A stretch of 64,000 nucleotides of DNA from Streptomyces sp. GESEQ-35 (GTDB lineage: Bacteria; Actinomycetota; Actinomycetes; Streptomycetales; Streptomycetaceae). Each line of letters starts with the position of its first letter. The first letter of the stretch is position 1. Location of the stretch: NCBI RefSeq assembly GCF_017948485.1, contig NZ_JAFFSX010000007.1, forward strand, positions 248,001 through 312,000. Direction: 5' to 3'. Shown one piece after another: positions 1 to 7,444 of this stretch. The notes below the pieces were generated by a model. The model was given only the letters and a program-made list of their open reading frames with translations, searched no databases and had not been told where the DNA came from. Made by a program: the position numbers and the translations under genes.

Positions 1-411
1 GTCGTGCGCACGGCTGAGCCACCGGATCCCGAACTTCCCGGCGTGTCGATGCGCGACGACCTCGTGGCCCTCCTCGAACAGCTGCGCAGGCGTGGGCTGA
101 TGACCCGTTCCTCCGCGCTTCTGCACAACGTCCACGCCCAGATGAAGAGCAGCCCGAAGATCTGGGCGGCGTACGAGAACGCCGTCATCGGCCCCCGCCG
201 CAGGCTCGGCCGCGAAGTCCTGCGCCGCGGTCAGGAGAACGGCGAGCTGCGCACGGACGTCGACATCGAGGTGCTGCACGACATCATCGTCGGCCCCATG
301 CTGGTCAGGGCCGTCATGCGCCCGGACGCCGAACTCCCCGACGGCCTCGCCGAACAGATCGTCGACACACTGCTCGAAGGAGTACGGCCCGTCAGTTCGC
401 CGCCCGCGTAA
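1..411 (+). CDS. TetR-family regulator, C-terminal part (5' end outside window)
   Basis: The frame is open from base 1, so the DNA-binding N-terminus lies upstream of the window. The visible 136 residues form an all-helical ligand-binding and dimerisation domain of the TetR_C_11 type. Typical features are the MRDDL-LLEQLRRRG opening, a central VIGPRRRLGREVLRRGQENGEL helix pair, and the closing ADVDIEVLHDIIVGPMLVR-like segment. TetR proteins of this kind usually repress a neighbouring efflux pump. The MFS gene at 1790, which has a strong inverted-repeat operator, is a candidate target, but another gene lies between. A GTG at 4 is an internal codon rather than a convincing start. Confidence 0.8.
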   Translation, partial: VVRTAEPPDPELPGVSMRDDLVALLEQLRRRGLMTRSSALLHNVHAQMKSSPKIWAAYENAVIGPRRRLGREVLRRGQENGELRTDVDIEVLHDIIVGPMLVRAVMRPDAELPDGLAEQIVDTLLEGVRPVSSPPA

Positions 412-597
412 CCCGCATGTGCGCGTTACGTCACAGAGCGCGCTTTCCATACCTGCGACCGGAACTGGCGGCGCCGACTTGTACGTCCTCGTGCCCGTAC
501 GGCCGTCAGGAGACGGCATGAACGGAACCGAAAATCCCCTAGGGTCTGTAGGACACGGGGGACGGACGGTGTGCACGGCAGGTAGTGAGGCGACGGT

Positions 598-1650
598 ATG
601 GCGCAGCAGGCATACGTGACGGAGACGGACAGCGACGGCTCGGGGCCCGAGTCGCGGACTCCCCGGTTCCGGCGCCTGCTCGGCCGGATGACGGCCGGCT
701 GGCGCGGCGACCCCCGGATCTGGCGCCGGGGCCTCGTCGTGGCCGTACTCGCGCTGCTGCTGGCCCTGGTGATGGTGCTGCACTCGCGCATCCCGAACGC
801 GATCGGCAACCTGGGCAGCCTCACGGAGACGTTCCTGCCCTGGCTGGGACTGGCCATCCCGGTGCTGCTCCTGCTGGGGCTGGTACGGAAGTCGCTGACC
901 GCGTTGATCGCGGTGCTGGTTCCGGCGATCGTGTGGCTGAACATCTTCGGCGGCCTGCTCACCGACAAGACCGGCGCCGGCGGCGACCTCACGGTGGCCA
1001 CGCACAACGTCAACGCCGACAACGCCGACCCGGCCGGCACCGCCCGTGACGTGGCCGCCTCCGGCGCCGACGTGGTGGCCCTGGAGGAGCTGACCGGCGC
1101 GGCTGTGCCGACGTACGAGGACGCGCTGGCGTCGACGTACAAGTACCACTCGGTGGAGGGCACCGTCGGGCTGTGGAGCAAGTACCCGCTCACCGGTGTC
1201 CAGTCCGTCGACATCAAGCTGGGCTGGACGCGTGCCATGCGCGCCACCGTGACCACGCCCGCCGGGCAGATCGCGGTGTACGTCGCCCACCTCCCGTCGG
1301 TGCGCGTGAAGCTGGAGGCCGGGTTCACCGCCCGGCAGCGCGACAAGAGCGCCGACGCGCTCGGCGAGGCCATCGCCGACGAGAAGCTGACGAAGGCCGT
1401 GCTGCTCGGCGACCTCAACGGCACGATGAACGACCGCGCGCTGAACGCCGTCACCGCCCAGATGCGCTCCACGCAGGGCGCGGCGGGCAGCGGGTTCGGG
1501 TTCAGCTGGCCGGCGTCGTTCCCGATGGCGCGGATCGACCAGATCATGGTGAAGGGCGTCGAGCCGATGAGCTCGTGGACGCTGCCGGAGACGGGGAGCG
1601 ACCATCTGCCGGTGGCGGCGCGTGTGAAGGTCGACACAGCCGCTTCCTGA
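598..1650 (+). CDS. Membrane-anchored endonuclease/exonuclease/phosphatase family protein
   Basis: 350 aa. Three hydrophobic segments (about residues 45-63, 81-98 and 103-120) precede an exo-endo-phos (EEP) domain at about 132-345. The domain shows THNVNADN, a metal-binding Glu in VALEELTG, the Asp/Asn catalytic motif GDLNGTMND and the terminal GSDHLPVAA. This fold cleaves phosphodiester or phosphomonoester bonds in nucleic acids, phosphoinositides or sphingolipids with Mg2+. Which substrate applies cannot be told. The orientation suggests an extracytoplasmic catalytic domain. A TAGGGT -10-like box lies about 55 bp upstream; the ATG is preceded by GTAGTGAGGCGACGGT with a weak ribosome site. 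Confidence 0.85.
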   Translation: MAQQAYVTETDSDGSGPESRTPRFRRLLGRMTAGWRGDPRIWRRGLVVAVLALLLALVMVLHSRIPNAIGNLGSLTETFLPWLGLAIPVLLLLGLVRKSLTALIAVLVPAIVWLNIFGGLLTDKTGAGGDLTVATHNVNADNADPAGTARDVAASGADVVALEELTGAAVPTYEDALASTYKYHSVEGTVGLWSKYPLTGVQSVDIKLGWTRAMRATVTTPAGQIAVYVAHLPSVRVKLEAGFTARQRDKSADALGEAIADEKLTKAVLLGDLNGTMNDRALNAVTAQMRSTQGAAGSGFGFSWPASFPMARIDQIMVKGVEPMSSWTLPETGSDHLPVAARVKVDTAAS

Positions 1651-1728
1651 AAGGCCCTGTCAGAGGGGTTTCGGTGGATCGCTGCAACCGAGGCTTAACC
1701 TCGCGGAATACTGGCCCTGAGAGGCTTT

Positions 1729-1759
1729 GTTCCGTACATGAACTTAATGTGTACGGAAC
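1729..1759. promoter_or_regulatory. Perfect 10-bp inverted repeat operator upstream of MFS gene
   Basis: GTTCCGTACA (1729-1738) and TGTACGGAAC (1750-1759) are exact reverse complements separated by 11 AT-rich bases. They lie 30-60 bp before the MFS start codon. The geometry suits a TetR-type repressor dimer that blocks the promoter. The regulator is not identified. Confidence 0.7.
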
Positions 1760-1789
1760 TCCGCTCCTCTTGAAAGGCTCAGGCACCTC

Positions 1790-3007
1790 ATGCCCCTGGC
1801 CCTGCTCGCCCTCGCCGTGGGCGCCTTCGGCATCGGCACCACCGAGTTCGTGATGATGGGCCTGCTGCCCGACGTCGCGGACGACCTGAACATCTCGATC
1901 CCCACCGCCGGCCACCTCGTCTCCGCGTACGCGCTCGGCGTCGTCATCGGCGCCCCGCTGCTCGCCGCCGTCACCGCGCGCATGTCCCGGCGCACGGTGC
2001 TGATCGGGCTGATGGCCCTGTTCGTCGCGGGCAACGCGCTCTCCGCCTTCGCCCCCGACTACCACTGGCTGCTCGCCGCCCGCTTCCTCAGCGGGCTGCC
2101 GCACGGCGCCTTCTTCGGCGTCGGCGCGGTCGTGGCGACCGGGCTCGCGGCGCCGGAGCGCAAGGCGCGCGCGGTGTCGCTGATGTTCCTCGGCCTGACC
2201 GTCGCCAACATCGCGGGCGTGCCCGTGGCCACGCTGATGGGCCAGTCCCTGGGCTGGCGGTCCACGTTCCTCGGCGTCAGCGTGATCGGTGTCGCGGCCA
2301 TCGTGTCCCTGGCGCTGCTCGTCCCGCGTGACGGCACGCACGCCCCCTCCGCCGGCCTGCGCGGCGAACTGGCGGCGCTGAAGTCGCTGCCCGTGTGGCT
2401 CGCGCTCGGCACCACGGTCGCCGGCTTCGGCGCGCTGTTCGCCGCGTACAGCTACATCACGCCGATGCTCACCGACTCTGCTGGGTACGCCGACTCCAGC
2501 GTGACCCTGCTGCTGGCGCTGTTCGGCGTCGGCGCCACGGCCGGCAACCTGCTCGGCGGGCGGCTCGCGGACCGCTCGATGCGGGGCACCTTGTTCGGCG
2601 GCCTGATCTCGCTGGCGGCGGTCCTGGCCCTCTTCCCGGCCCTGATGGGCACGGCGTGGAGCGCGCCCCTCGGCGTCGTCCTGCTCGGCACGGCGTCCTT
2701 CGTCACCAGCTCCCCGCTCCTGCTGATGGTCATGGAAAAGGCGTCCTCCGCCCCGTCCCTGGCCTCCTCCGCCAACCAGGCGGCCTTCAACCTGGCGAAC
2801 GCCGGCGGCGCATGGATCGGCGGGCTGGCCCTCGCCGCGGGCTTCGGAGTCACCTCTCCGGCACTCGCGGGCGCGGCACTGGCGGTGCTCGGGCTGGCGG
2901 TGGCGGGGGCGGCGTACGTCGTCGACCGGCGCCGGGATCCGCAGGCCGGGCGCGAACGGCTGGTTGCGGGGCATGTGCCGGAGCGGTCGGAGACCGTGCA
3001 CTTCTGA
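1790..3007 (+). CDS. MFS drug-efflux transporter (AraJ/Cmx-type, DHA1 family)
   Basis: 405 aa with about 12 membrane segments, the normal size for a DHA1 antiporter. The start reads AVGAFGIGTTEFVMMGLLPDVA, the hallmark of the chloramphenicol/arabinose efflux group (Cmx, CmlA, AraJ). The loop after TM2 has ARMSRRTVLIG and the motif-C-like segment is GLTVANIAGVPVATLMGQ. It probably exports a small hydrophobic compound by proton antiport. The Shine-Dalgarno (GAAAGG) is 12 nt from the ATG, so it is weak. A perfect inverted-repeat operator upstream implies ligand-induced expression. The closest functional analogue would be a chloramphenicol-resistance-like pump, but the substrate is inferred. Confidence 0.88.
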   Translation: MPLALLALAVGAFGIGTTEFVMMGLLPDVADDLNISIPTAGHLVSAYALGVVIGAPLLAAVTARMSRRTVLIGLMALFVAGNALSAFAPDYHWLLAARFLSGLPHGAFFGVGAVVATGLAAPERKARAVSLMFLGLTVANIAGVPVATLMGQSLGWRSTFLGVSVIGVAAIVSLALLVPRDGTHAPSAGLRGELAALKSLPVWLALGTTVAGFGALFAAYSYITPMLTDSAGYADSSVTLLLALFGVGATAGNLLGGRLADRSMRGTLFGGLISLAAVLALFPALMGTAWSAPLGVVLLGTASFVTSSPLLLMVMEKASSAPSLASSANQAAFNLANAGGAWIGGLALAAGFGVTSPALAGAALAVLGLAVAGAAYVVDRRRDPQAGRERLVAGHVPERSETVHF

Positions 3008-3055
3008 TCGGCACGGGCCTTGCTTTCGGCGCCGGTCGGGCCATCTCGGCCCGTC

Positions 3056-3099
3056 CGGCGCTTTGGGGCGAGGCCGTTCGGCGCTTTGGGGCGAGGCCG
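3056..3099. repeat. Tandem repeat, two 21-bp copies with 23-bp period
   Basis: CGGCGCTTTGGGGCGAGGCCG occurs at 3056-3076 and 3079-3099 with two bases between, followed by a decayed third copy. It fills the 3' region between the MFS and XRE genes, which converge here. It may be a slippage product or part of a dispersed Streptomyces intergenic repeat; no coding role is seen. Confidence 0.6.
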
Positions 3100-3134
3100 C
3101 GCGGCCGTTCGGGGCGAAGCGGGGGACACCGAGT

Positions 3135-3159
3135 GGCCGACAGTCCGCGAGCGTCGGCC
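3135..3159 (-). terminator. Hairpin terminator of the XRE gene
   Basis: GGCCGAC (3135-3141) pairs with GTCGGCC (3153-3159), 20 bp past the stop of the XRE gene on the minus strand. Over 30 bases it differs at only three positions from the hairpin behind the integrase fragment at 11702-11731. Confidence 0.6.
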
Positions 3160-3178
3160 CCACGCGCGGGATGGAGCC

Positions 3179-3481
3179 TTACGAGGCCAATCGCTCAGGT
3201 GTGTTGCGGCCGGAGTCGGTCGGTTCAACGCCACGTTCGGGCTCGCTGATCTCGGCCCACACCGCATCGAGGGAGAGGCCGAGGACGTCGGCGATCGCCG
3301 CGATGGTCGGGAAGGCGGGGGTGGCCACGCGGCCCGACTCGATCTTCCGGAGGGTCTCCGGCGAGACACATGCGTCGAGCGCGACACGGAGCATCGAGCG
3401 CTCCCCCCTGGCCCGACGGAGAAGGGCGCCGAGGCGCTGTCCGCGTTCGACCTCTGCGGGAGTGAGCGGCAACCTGACCAT
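3179..3481 (-). CDS. Small XRE-family helix-turn-helix regulator
   Basis: 100 aa, essentially a single HTH_3 domain (residues about 14-72). The recognition region is ACVSPETLRKIESGR, followed by FPTIAAIADVLGLSLDAVW, which is standard for XRE/Cro repressors. It is transcribed divergently from the methionine aminopeptidase gene with only 66 bp between start codons, so it probably controls itself and that gene. TAGAAT on the minus strand (3494-3489) would put transcription start on or next to the ATG, so the mRNA may be leaderless. A hairpin terminator follows the stop. Confidence 0.85.
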   Translation of the reverse strand: MVRLPLTPAEVERGQRLGALLRRARGERSMLRVALDACVSPETLRKIESGRVATPAFPTIAAIADVLGLSLDAVWAEISEPERGVEPTDSGRNTPERLAS

Positions 3482-3488
3482 GACTCCG

Positions 3489-3522
3489 ATTCTAGTACCG
3501 GTATAGTTTGGCCGGGATAGTT
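3489..3522. promoter_or_regulatory. Divergent promoter with direct-repeat operator between XRE and map genes
   Basis: CCGGTATAGTT (3498-3508) and CCGGGATAGTT (3512-3522) form a direct repeat with 14-bp period. TATAGT (3502-3507) is a good -10 for the aminopeptidase gene, and TAGAAT on the other strand (3494-3489) is a -10 for the XRE gene. An 8-bp palindrome TACCGGTA (3496-3503) lies between them. The overlap of repeat and -10 boxes fits autorepression by the XRE protein; this is an inference. Confidence 0.55.
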
Positions 3523-3547
3523 ATTGGTTGCATGAGAAGGGCGCCGC

Positions 3548-4330
3548 ATGATCGAGATCCTGAACCCCACCCTGCTGGCCCGGGCAAAAGACACGGGCGC
3601 CCTGGTCGCCGACATCCTTCAGACGCTGAAGAGCCGTAGCGCGACGGGCACGAACCTTCTGGATATCGACCGGTGGACCAAGGCCATGATCGTCGAGGCC
3701 GGCGCGCAGTCCTGCTACGTCGACTACGAACCGTCCTTCGGACGCGGCCCGTTCGGCCACTACATCTGCACGGCTGTCAACGACGCCGTGCTCCACGGAC
3801 GGCCGTACGACTACCCGCTCGCCGACGGCGATCTGCTGACCCTCGACCTCGCCGTCTCCCGAGGCGGAGTCGCCGCGGACGCTGCCATCAGCTTCATCGT
3901 GGGCGACGCAAAGCCCCCGGAGAGCGTCGCGATGATCAGCGCAACCGAACGCGCGCTGGCCGCAGGGATCGCCGCTGCCGGGCCCGGAGCTCGCATCGGC
4001 GACCTCTCCCACGCGATCGGCACGGTCCTCAGCGAGGCGGGGTACCCGATCAACACCGAGTTCGGAGGTCATGGCATCGGATCAACGATGCACCAGGACC
4101 CGCACATCGCGAACACCGGACGGCCCGGCCGTGGCTACAAACTGCGCCCCGGCCTGCTGCTGGCACTGGAGCCGTGGGTCATGGCGGACACCGCTCAACT
4201 CGTCACCGATGCCGACGGATGGACGCTCCGAAGTGCGACAGGCTGCCGGACGGCACACAGCGAGCACACGATCGCCATCACCGACGACGGAGCCGAAATC
4301 CTCACGTTGCCGAAGGGGGCGCAGCCGTGA
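3548..4330 (+). CDS. map: Type I methionine aminopeptidase (second copy type)
   Basis: 260 aa, the full length of a bare type I enzyme. It removes the initiator Met from nascent proteins. All five metal ligands of the M24 pita-bread fold are present: Asp in LTLDLAVS, Asp in VAADAAIS, His in GGHGIGS, Glu in ALEPWVM and Glu in HSEHTIAI. The substrate-binding His is in DAVLHGRP. Streptomyces usually has a housekeeping map near secY-adk, so this regulated copy next to an XRE repressor is probably an accessory paralogue. It might substitute for an inhibited housekeeping enzyme or serve under stress. The ATG follows AGAAGGGCGCCGC. Confidence 0.9.
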   Translation: MIEILNPTLLARAKDTGALVADILQTLKSRSATGTNLLDIDRWTKAMIVEAGAQSCYVDYEPSFGRGPFGHYICTAVNDAVLHGRPYDYPLADGDLLTLDLAVSRGGVAADAAISFIVGDAKPPESVAMISATERALAAGIAAAGPGARIGDLSHAIGTVLSEAGYPINTEFGGHGIGSTMHQDPHIANTGRPGRGYKLRPGLLLALEPWVMADTAQLVTDADGWTLRSATGCRTAHSEHTIAITDDGAEILTLPKGAQP

Positions 4331-4351
4331 GGTCGTCCCCGATCAGTACGT

Positions 4352-4375
4352 CTAGTCCTCTAGTCCTCTAGCCCT
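4352..4375. repeat. 8-bp tandem repeat x3 (CTAGTCCT)
   Basis: CTAGTCCT, CTAGTCCT and CTAGCCCT follow one another exactly at the stop codon of the small minus-strand gene. Slippage here could change the C-terminus of that gene. Confidence 0.6.
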
Positions 4376-4583
4376 CGGAATCGGGGTCCCTCTCGGGGAT
4401 GTCGTCGTACAGCGTGATCCTCCAGGAGAGGTCCTGGCGTCCGGCGGTGTCGGCAGGGTGCAACTCGCTGGAGATGTCGATGCCGAGCCCGAGTTCTGCC
4501 GCGGACTCCAGAGCACGCTTGACGTCGTCCAGCGAAGAGGTCCACATCAGCTTGATCGGGTTCGGTTCGGCCACGTCCGTCAC
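4368..4583 (-). CDS. Small hypothetical acidic protein
   Basis: 71 aa from a GTG at 4583 that has GGAGG five bases upstream; a longer start at 4601 lacks a ribosome site. The protein is acidic and has no membrane segment. Its middle (SSLDDVKRALESAAELGLGID) looks helical and its end is Asp/Glu-rich. I do not recognise the family. It lies just outside the left repeat of the island, where the original downstream neighbour of glnA2 would be expected, so it is probably chromosomal. Confidence 0.5.
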   Translation of the reverse strand: MTDVAEPNPIKLMWTSSLDDVKRALESAAELGLGIDISSELHPADTAGRQDLSWRITLYDDIPERDPDSEG

Positions 4584-4602
4584 GTGTCCTCCACGCCTCA
4601 TC

Positions 4603-4717
4603 GAGCGGGCAAACCCATCTGACCTGCGCTTACAGCACCGGCAGCGACTTCCGCAGCTCGAACGCCGTCACCTCGGAGCGGTACTCCTCCCACTCCTGCC
4701 GTTTGTTGCGGATGAAG
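4603..4717. repeat. Left attachment-site repeat (attL-like), copy of glnA2 3' end
   Basis: These 115 bp match 11743-11857 at about 104 positions by my count, without gaps; bases 4631-4677 (47 bp) are identical. The repeat covers the last glutamine synthetase codons and the first bases after the stop. Similarity falls to background at once on both sides. Direct repeats of a gene's 3' end at both borders of an island with an integrase remnant are the standard footprint of site-specific integration. Confidence 0.8.
4630..4717 (-). pseudogene. glnA2: Displaced 3' fragment of glutamine synthetase gene glnA2
   Basis: Read on the minus strand, this encodes the final residues of GlnA2 (FELRKSLPVL at the C-terminus) and ends in TAA at 4632-4630, while the intact gene ends in TAG. 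No upstream part of the gene is present. It is best read as the original 3' end, pushed 7.1 kb away when an element carrying a replacement 3' end inserted. It is not a functional gene. Confidence 0.8.
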
Positions 4718-5177
4718 TGTTGCGGCCCAGGAGCGACCTCGCTCGATCGACGTCAGCGCAGCGTTGGTGGGCGGCTGAGCGGTCGTCGTTGGTCGCCGTG
4801 GGCTGCCGTTCGACGGCCCACGGACGGCCCCGCTCATGCGCAACGGCAGATTTACAGCGGGCTGGCCATGTTGCCCCTGACCAAGTGATTCGGCCCCTCA
4901 ATGCTTGCTTGGGGGACACCTGGGGGGAAGTGCTCCCCCGACTCGCCACGCCGTGGCGCGCCACTCGGGCTCTCAGACCCGAGAGTGGGCCTAACCACCC
5001 CACGCCCCACAGGTGCCGACCGCAGCCACTCCGCAACTGCCCCTAGCGTCCGTGAAGCGTTTCGCGGAGCACTTGAGATGCACCACCTGGACTGGAGCTA
5101 TGTGGCGTGGCGGACCGTCAGTCGTTTTACGGTCCGGCCTGGGGCTCGCAGGTAGGCGCCAGCCACCGTAACGCGAC

Positions 5178-5197
5178 AGGCATTGCATTGCCATGCC
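5178..5197 (+). repeat. Left inverted repeat of a 601-bp segment
   Basis: The 20-bp sequence here is the reverse complement of 5759-5778 with a single mismatch. Both ends contain GGCATTGC-type palindromic cores. Confidence 0.6.
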
Positions 5198-5248
5198 GCG
5201 AGTGCCCTACGATGCAGGGAATCCCTTGCAAGTCTTAAGAGACAAGGA

Positions 5249-5331
5249 AGGGCCCGACGCTGCTGGAACAGCGCCAGGCCCCAAGAGGGTGCAGATCACG
5301 AGCCCGGCCGATCAATTCGCGGTCGGGCTCA
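5249..5331. other. Pair of strong RNA hairpins
   Basis: GGGCCCGACGCTG and CAGCGCCAGGCCCC can fold around CTGGAA (about 5249-5283). GAGCCCGGCCG and CGGTCGGGCTC fold around an AT-rich loop (5299-5331). Together they could be a small regulatory RNA, an attenuator or terminators. There is no coding frame to attach them to. Confidence 0.4.
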
Positions 5332-5758
5332 CTGCTGGGCCCTCCGGCCGGTTCGCGCAGTCCCGCCTAAGACGAGAAGCACTGCACCACTTCCCTGATG
5401 ACCAAGGCGATCACTGGCACCCAGTCGGCCACCGCCTGCCGAAAAGCCAGGCGACTTGCACACCGCGTGCAGTGACCATCTGGAGAAGACTCCTCGGCCA
5501 CTACATCCCTCCCTTCGATCCCACAGGGGTACCTGAGCGGGCTCAGGTGTTCGCCTCCCATCGAGGCGAACGGCTTTGGTGGGACTTCTGGGAGGAACTG
5601 GGCCCAAGCATAGGCGCGTTGAACCAAGACACTTGCGCACTCCACGCTGCGACAGAGGCGCCAACCAACGCGACGTTTGCTAAAATAACCGCCCGCACGA
5701 CGCATCTACGGGTGCGTTAGGGTGGGGCTGACCTGGGGCGATCTACCGTAGCCGCGTG

Positions 5759-5778
5759 GGCATGGCATTGCAATGCCT
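5759..5778 (-). repeat. Right inverted repeat of a 601-bp segment
   Basis: Partner of 5178-5197 (19 of 20 bases). It contains the perfect 14-bp palindrome GGCATTGCAATGCC (5764-5777). Confidence 0.6.
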
Positions 5779-6084
5779 AAAGGATGAGGCTAGCCCTTCT
5801 GCCAGGTCGCACGCATGATCCCGCGCGCCAGCGCTTGCCCCTCCACAGGTCCAGCGCGAAGGCTGGCCTTGATGGCGACACATGAGTGAGCCACGACGCC
5901 AGATTGCCATCGCAGTGCCGCTCCAGACTTGCAGCACACATCAAACTTTTACCTCTCCATGACCCGGAGTTCGGGCTCCGCTGACCTCGGCACGAGTCAG
6001 GATCGCTTCTAGCCCCGCAGCTCGGACAGAGCCGGTTCGGGCATCAATTGAGCCCTCAGTTACGGGCCGGTAGTGGAGTCGCCG

Positions 6085-6945
6085 TCAGTGCACGGGCACG
6101 GGCGGAACTTCCACCTCGGCCCCGCTATTGCCAGCGCCTTGCACACGCCACTTGCCGCTCCCGAGTGGAACAGAGCGCGCCCGAATCTGCATCGCAAGCG
6201 CATCGGGCCAAAGTGTCTGCTCTGACCAAGTCAAATCCACAAAATCTGCGTCGCGCAGGTCCGCGTCGCGCAGGTCCGCGCCGGTCAGATTCGCGCCGGT
6301 CAGATTCGCGCTGGTCAGATTCGCGCCGGTCAGGTCCGCGCGGAACAGGTTCGCCTTGTTCAAGTGTGCGCCGGTCAGGTCCGCGCGAATCAGGTTCGCG
6401 CGAATCAGGTTCGCGCTGATCAGGTCCGTGCCGGTCAGCTTCGCGCCGGGCAGGTCCGCGCCGTACCAGTGCGCGCGGGTTAGGTTCGTGTCGCGCAGGT
6501 CCGCGTTGCGCAATTCCGCGCCGGTCAGGTTCGCGCGGGTCAGGTTCGCGCGGGTCAGGTTCGCGCCGGTCAGGCCCGCGTCGTACAGGTTCGCGCCGGT
6601 CAGGTCCGCGCCGGTCAGATCCGCGTCGTACAGGTTCGCGCCGGTCAGGTCCGCGTTGTACAGCTTCGCGCCGGTCAGGTCCGCGCCGGTCAGTTTCGCG
6701 TTGTTCAAGTGCGCGCCGGTCAGGTCCGCGCCGGTCAGGTTCGCGCGGGTCAGGTTCGCGCCGGTCAGTTCCGCCGCGGTCAGGTCCGCACCGCGCCAGT
6801 TCTTCCCCGCCCACGGCGCTTGTTGGGCTCCGGCGGCGAGCAGGACGCAGCGCCACCAGCGGGAGGCGCGGATGTGCAGCCACGGCCGGGAGGGGCGGGC
6901 GGCCAGCGCGAGGCGGCCAAGCGGGGTGTCAGGGTGCGTCTTCAC
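6085..6945 (-). CDS. Pentapeptide-repeat protein
   Basis: 286 aa from a GTG at 6945, preceded by GGAGAGGTCC; upstream in-frame codons overlap the preceding gene and lack a ribosome site. After an Arg/Trp-rich N-terminus, about 37 tandem A(D/N)LXX units run from about residue 54 to 240 (GADLTGANLTRANL and variants). They would form a right-handed quadrilateral beta-helix. Some family members mimic DNA and protect gyrase; others are of unknown role. The C-terminal 45 residues are not repetitive. The start overlaps the preceding membrane-protein gene by 17 bp, so the two are probably translated together. The repeated GCGCCGGTCAGGTCC pattern in the DNA is a result of the protein repeat. Confidence 0.85.
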   Translation of the reverse strand: MKTHPDTPLGRLALAARPSRPWLHIRASRWWRCVLLAAGAQQAPWAGKNWRGADLTAAELTGANLTRANLTGADLTGAHLNNAKLTGADLTGAKLYNADLTGANLYDADLTGADLTGANLYDAGLTGANLTRANLTRANLTGAELRNADLRDTNLTRAHWYGADLPGAKLTGTDLISANLIRANLIRADLTGAHLNKANLFRADLTGANLTSANLTGANLTGADLRDADLRDADFVDLTWSEQTLWPDALAMQIRARSVPLGSGKWRVQGAGNSGAEVEVPPVPVH

Positions 6946-7336
6946 GGACCTCTCCCGGGCCGGGGGCGGGCAGGGATGCGCGAGGCGCGGACGTTCGCGG
7001 CACGGACTCAGGGAGTGGTGTGGGGTCGGAGCGGGGGGCGACCTCGACGCCGGAGAGTAGGCCGCGGAGCGTTGCGGGGGCGCCGACGCCGAAGATGAAG
7101 GCTGGCCAGGGGCCGCTGATCTGGTCATGTGCGGCGGCCGCGACTGCGGCGCCCAGCAAGGCCCCGGCGGCCAGCACGAATAGCCGCGGTCCCAGCTCCC
7201 CGGCCGGCTCCCCGTCGTCGTTCTTCTTCCTCCAGGGCCAGGAGTACCCGGACGACACCACGGCCGTCGTGAAGGACAGCACCGAGGCCGCTCCTCCGCC
7301 GGCCAAGCCCCAGAGGGCCGCCTGCCACCACGTCAT
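6929..7336 (-). CDS. Small membrane protein coupled to pentapeptide-repeat protein
   Basis: 135 aa from ATG 7336 (MTWWQAALWG). It has two hydrophobic stretches: residues about 5-27 (ending before a SWPWRKKNDD cytoplasmic-type basic loop) and about 48-66 plus a weaker one near 75-90. A proline/serine-rich tail follows. I do not recognise the family. It overlaps the following pentapeptide-repeat gene, suggesting that the two products act together, perhaps at the membrane. A longer frame up to 7444 is open but has no ribosome site there. Confidence 0.65.
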   Translation of the reverse strand: MTWWQAALWGLAGGGAASVLSFTTAVVSSGYSWPWRKKNDDGEPAGELGPRLFVLAAGALLGAAVAAAAHDQISGPWPAFIFGVGAPATLRGLLSGVEVAPRSDPTPLPESVPRTSAPRASLPAPGPGEVREDAP

Positions 7337-7444
7337 ACAAGCACGGTAGCCAGCTGACCCGGCCGTGCGGGAGGAAAGCCGGAAACGGGGACACCGGCTG
7401 CGCAAGAATCGCGGTCGTGGCACCAACCTCATGCGACAGCACAC

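Larger units (their letters stand above)
4718..6084. other. Non-coding / remnant stretch inside the island
   Basis: No convincing gene lies in these 1.37 kb; open frames on both strands lack ribosome sites and recognisable domains. It holds two 20-bp inverted repeats (5178-5197, 5759-5778) and two strong hairpins at about 5249-5283 and 5299-5331. A short minus-strand frame ends at 5790 with the peptide GPVEGQALARGIMRATWQKG; it may be the tail of a lost gene, but I cannot identify it. Confidence 0.5.

Noticed and set aside
426..1637. 403-codon minus-strand frame
   Set aside because: Antisense to the EEP-family gene, which has catalytic motifs.
5193..5720. 175-codon plus-strand frame in the island
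   Set aside because: No domain, irregular codon use, and its DNA contains strong hairpins; treated as non-coding.
6240..6790. Short repeats at 15-bp spacing resembling a CRISPR or minisatellite
   Set aside because: The 15-bp period is the codon image of pentapeptide repeats in a good gene; there are no spacers of constant length.
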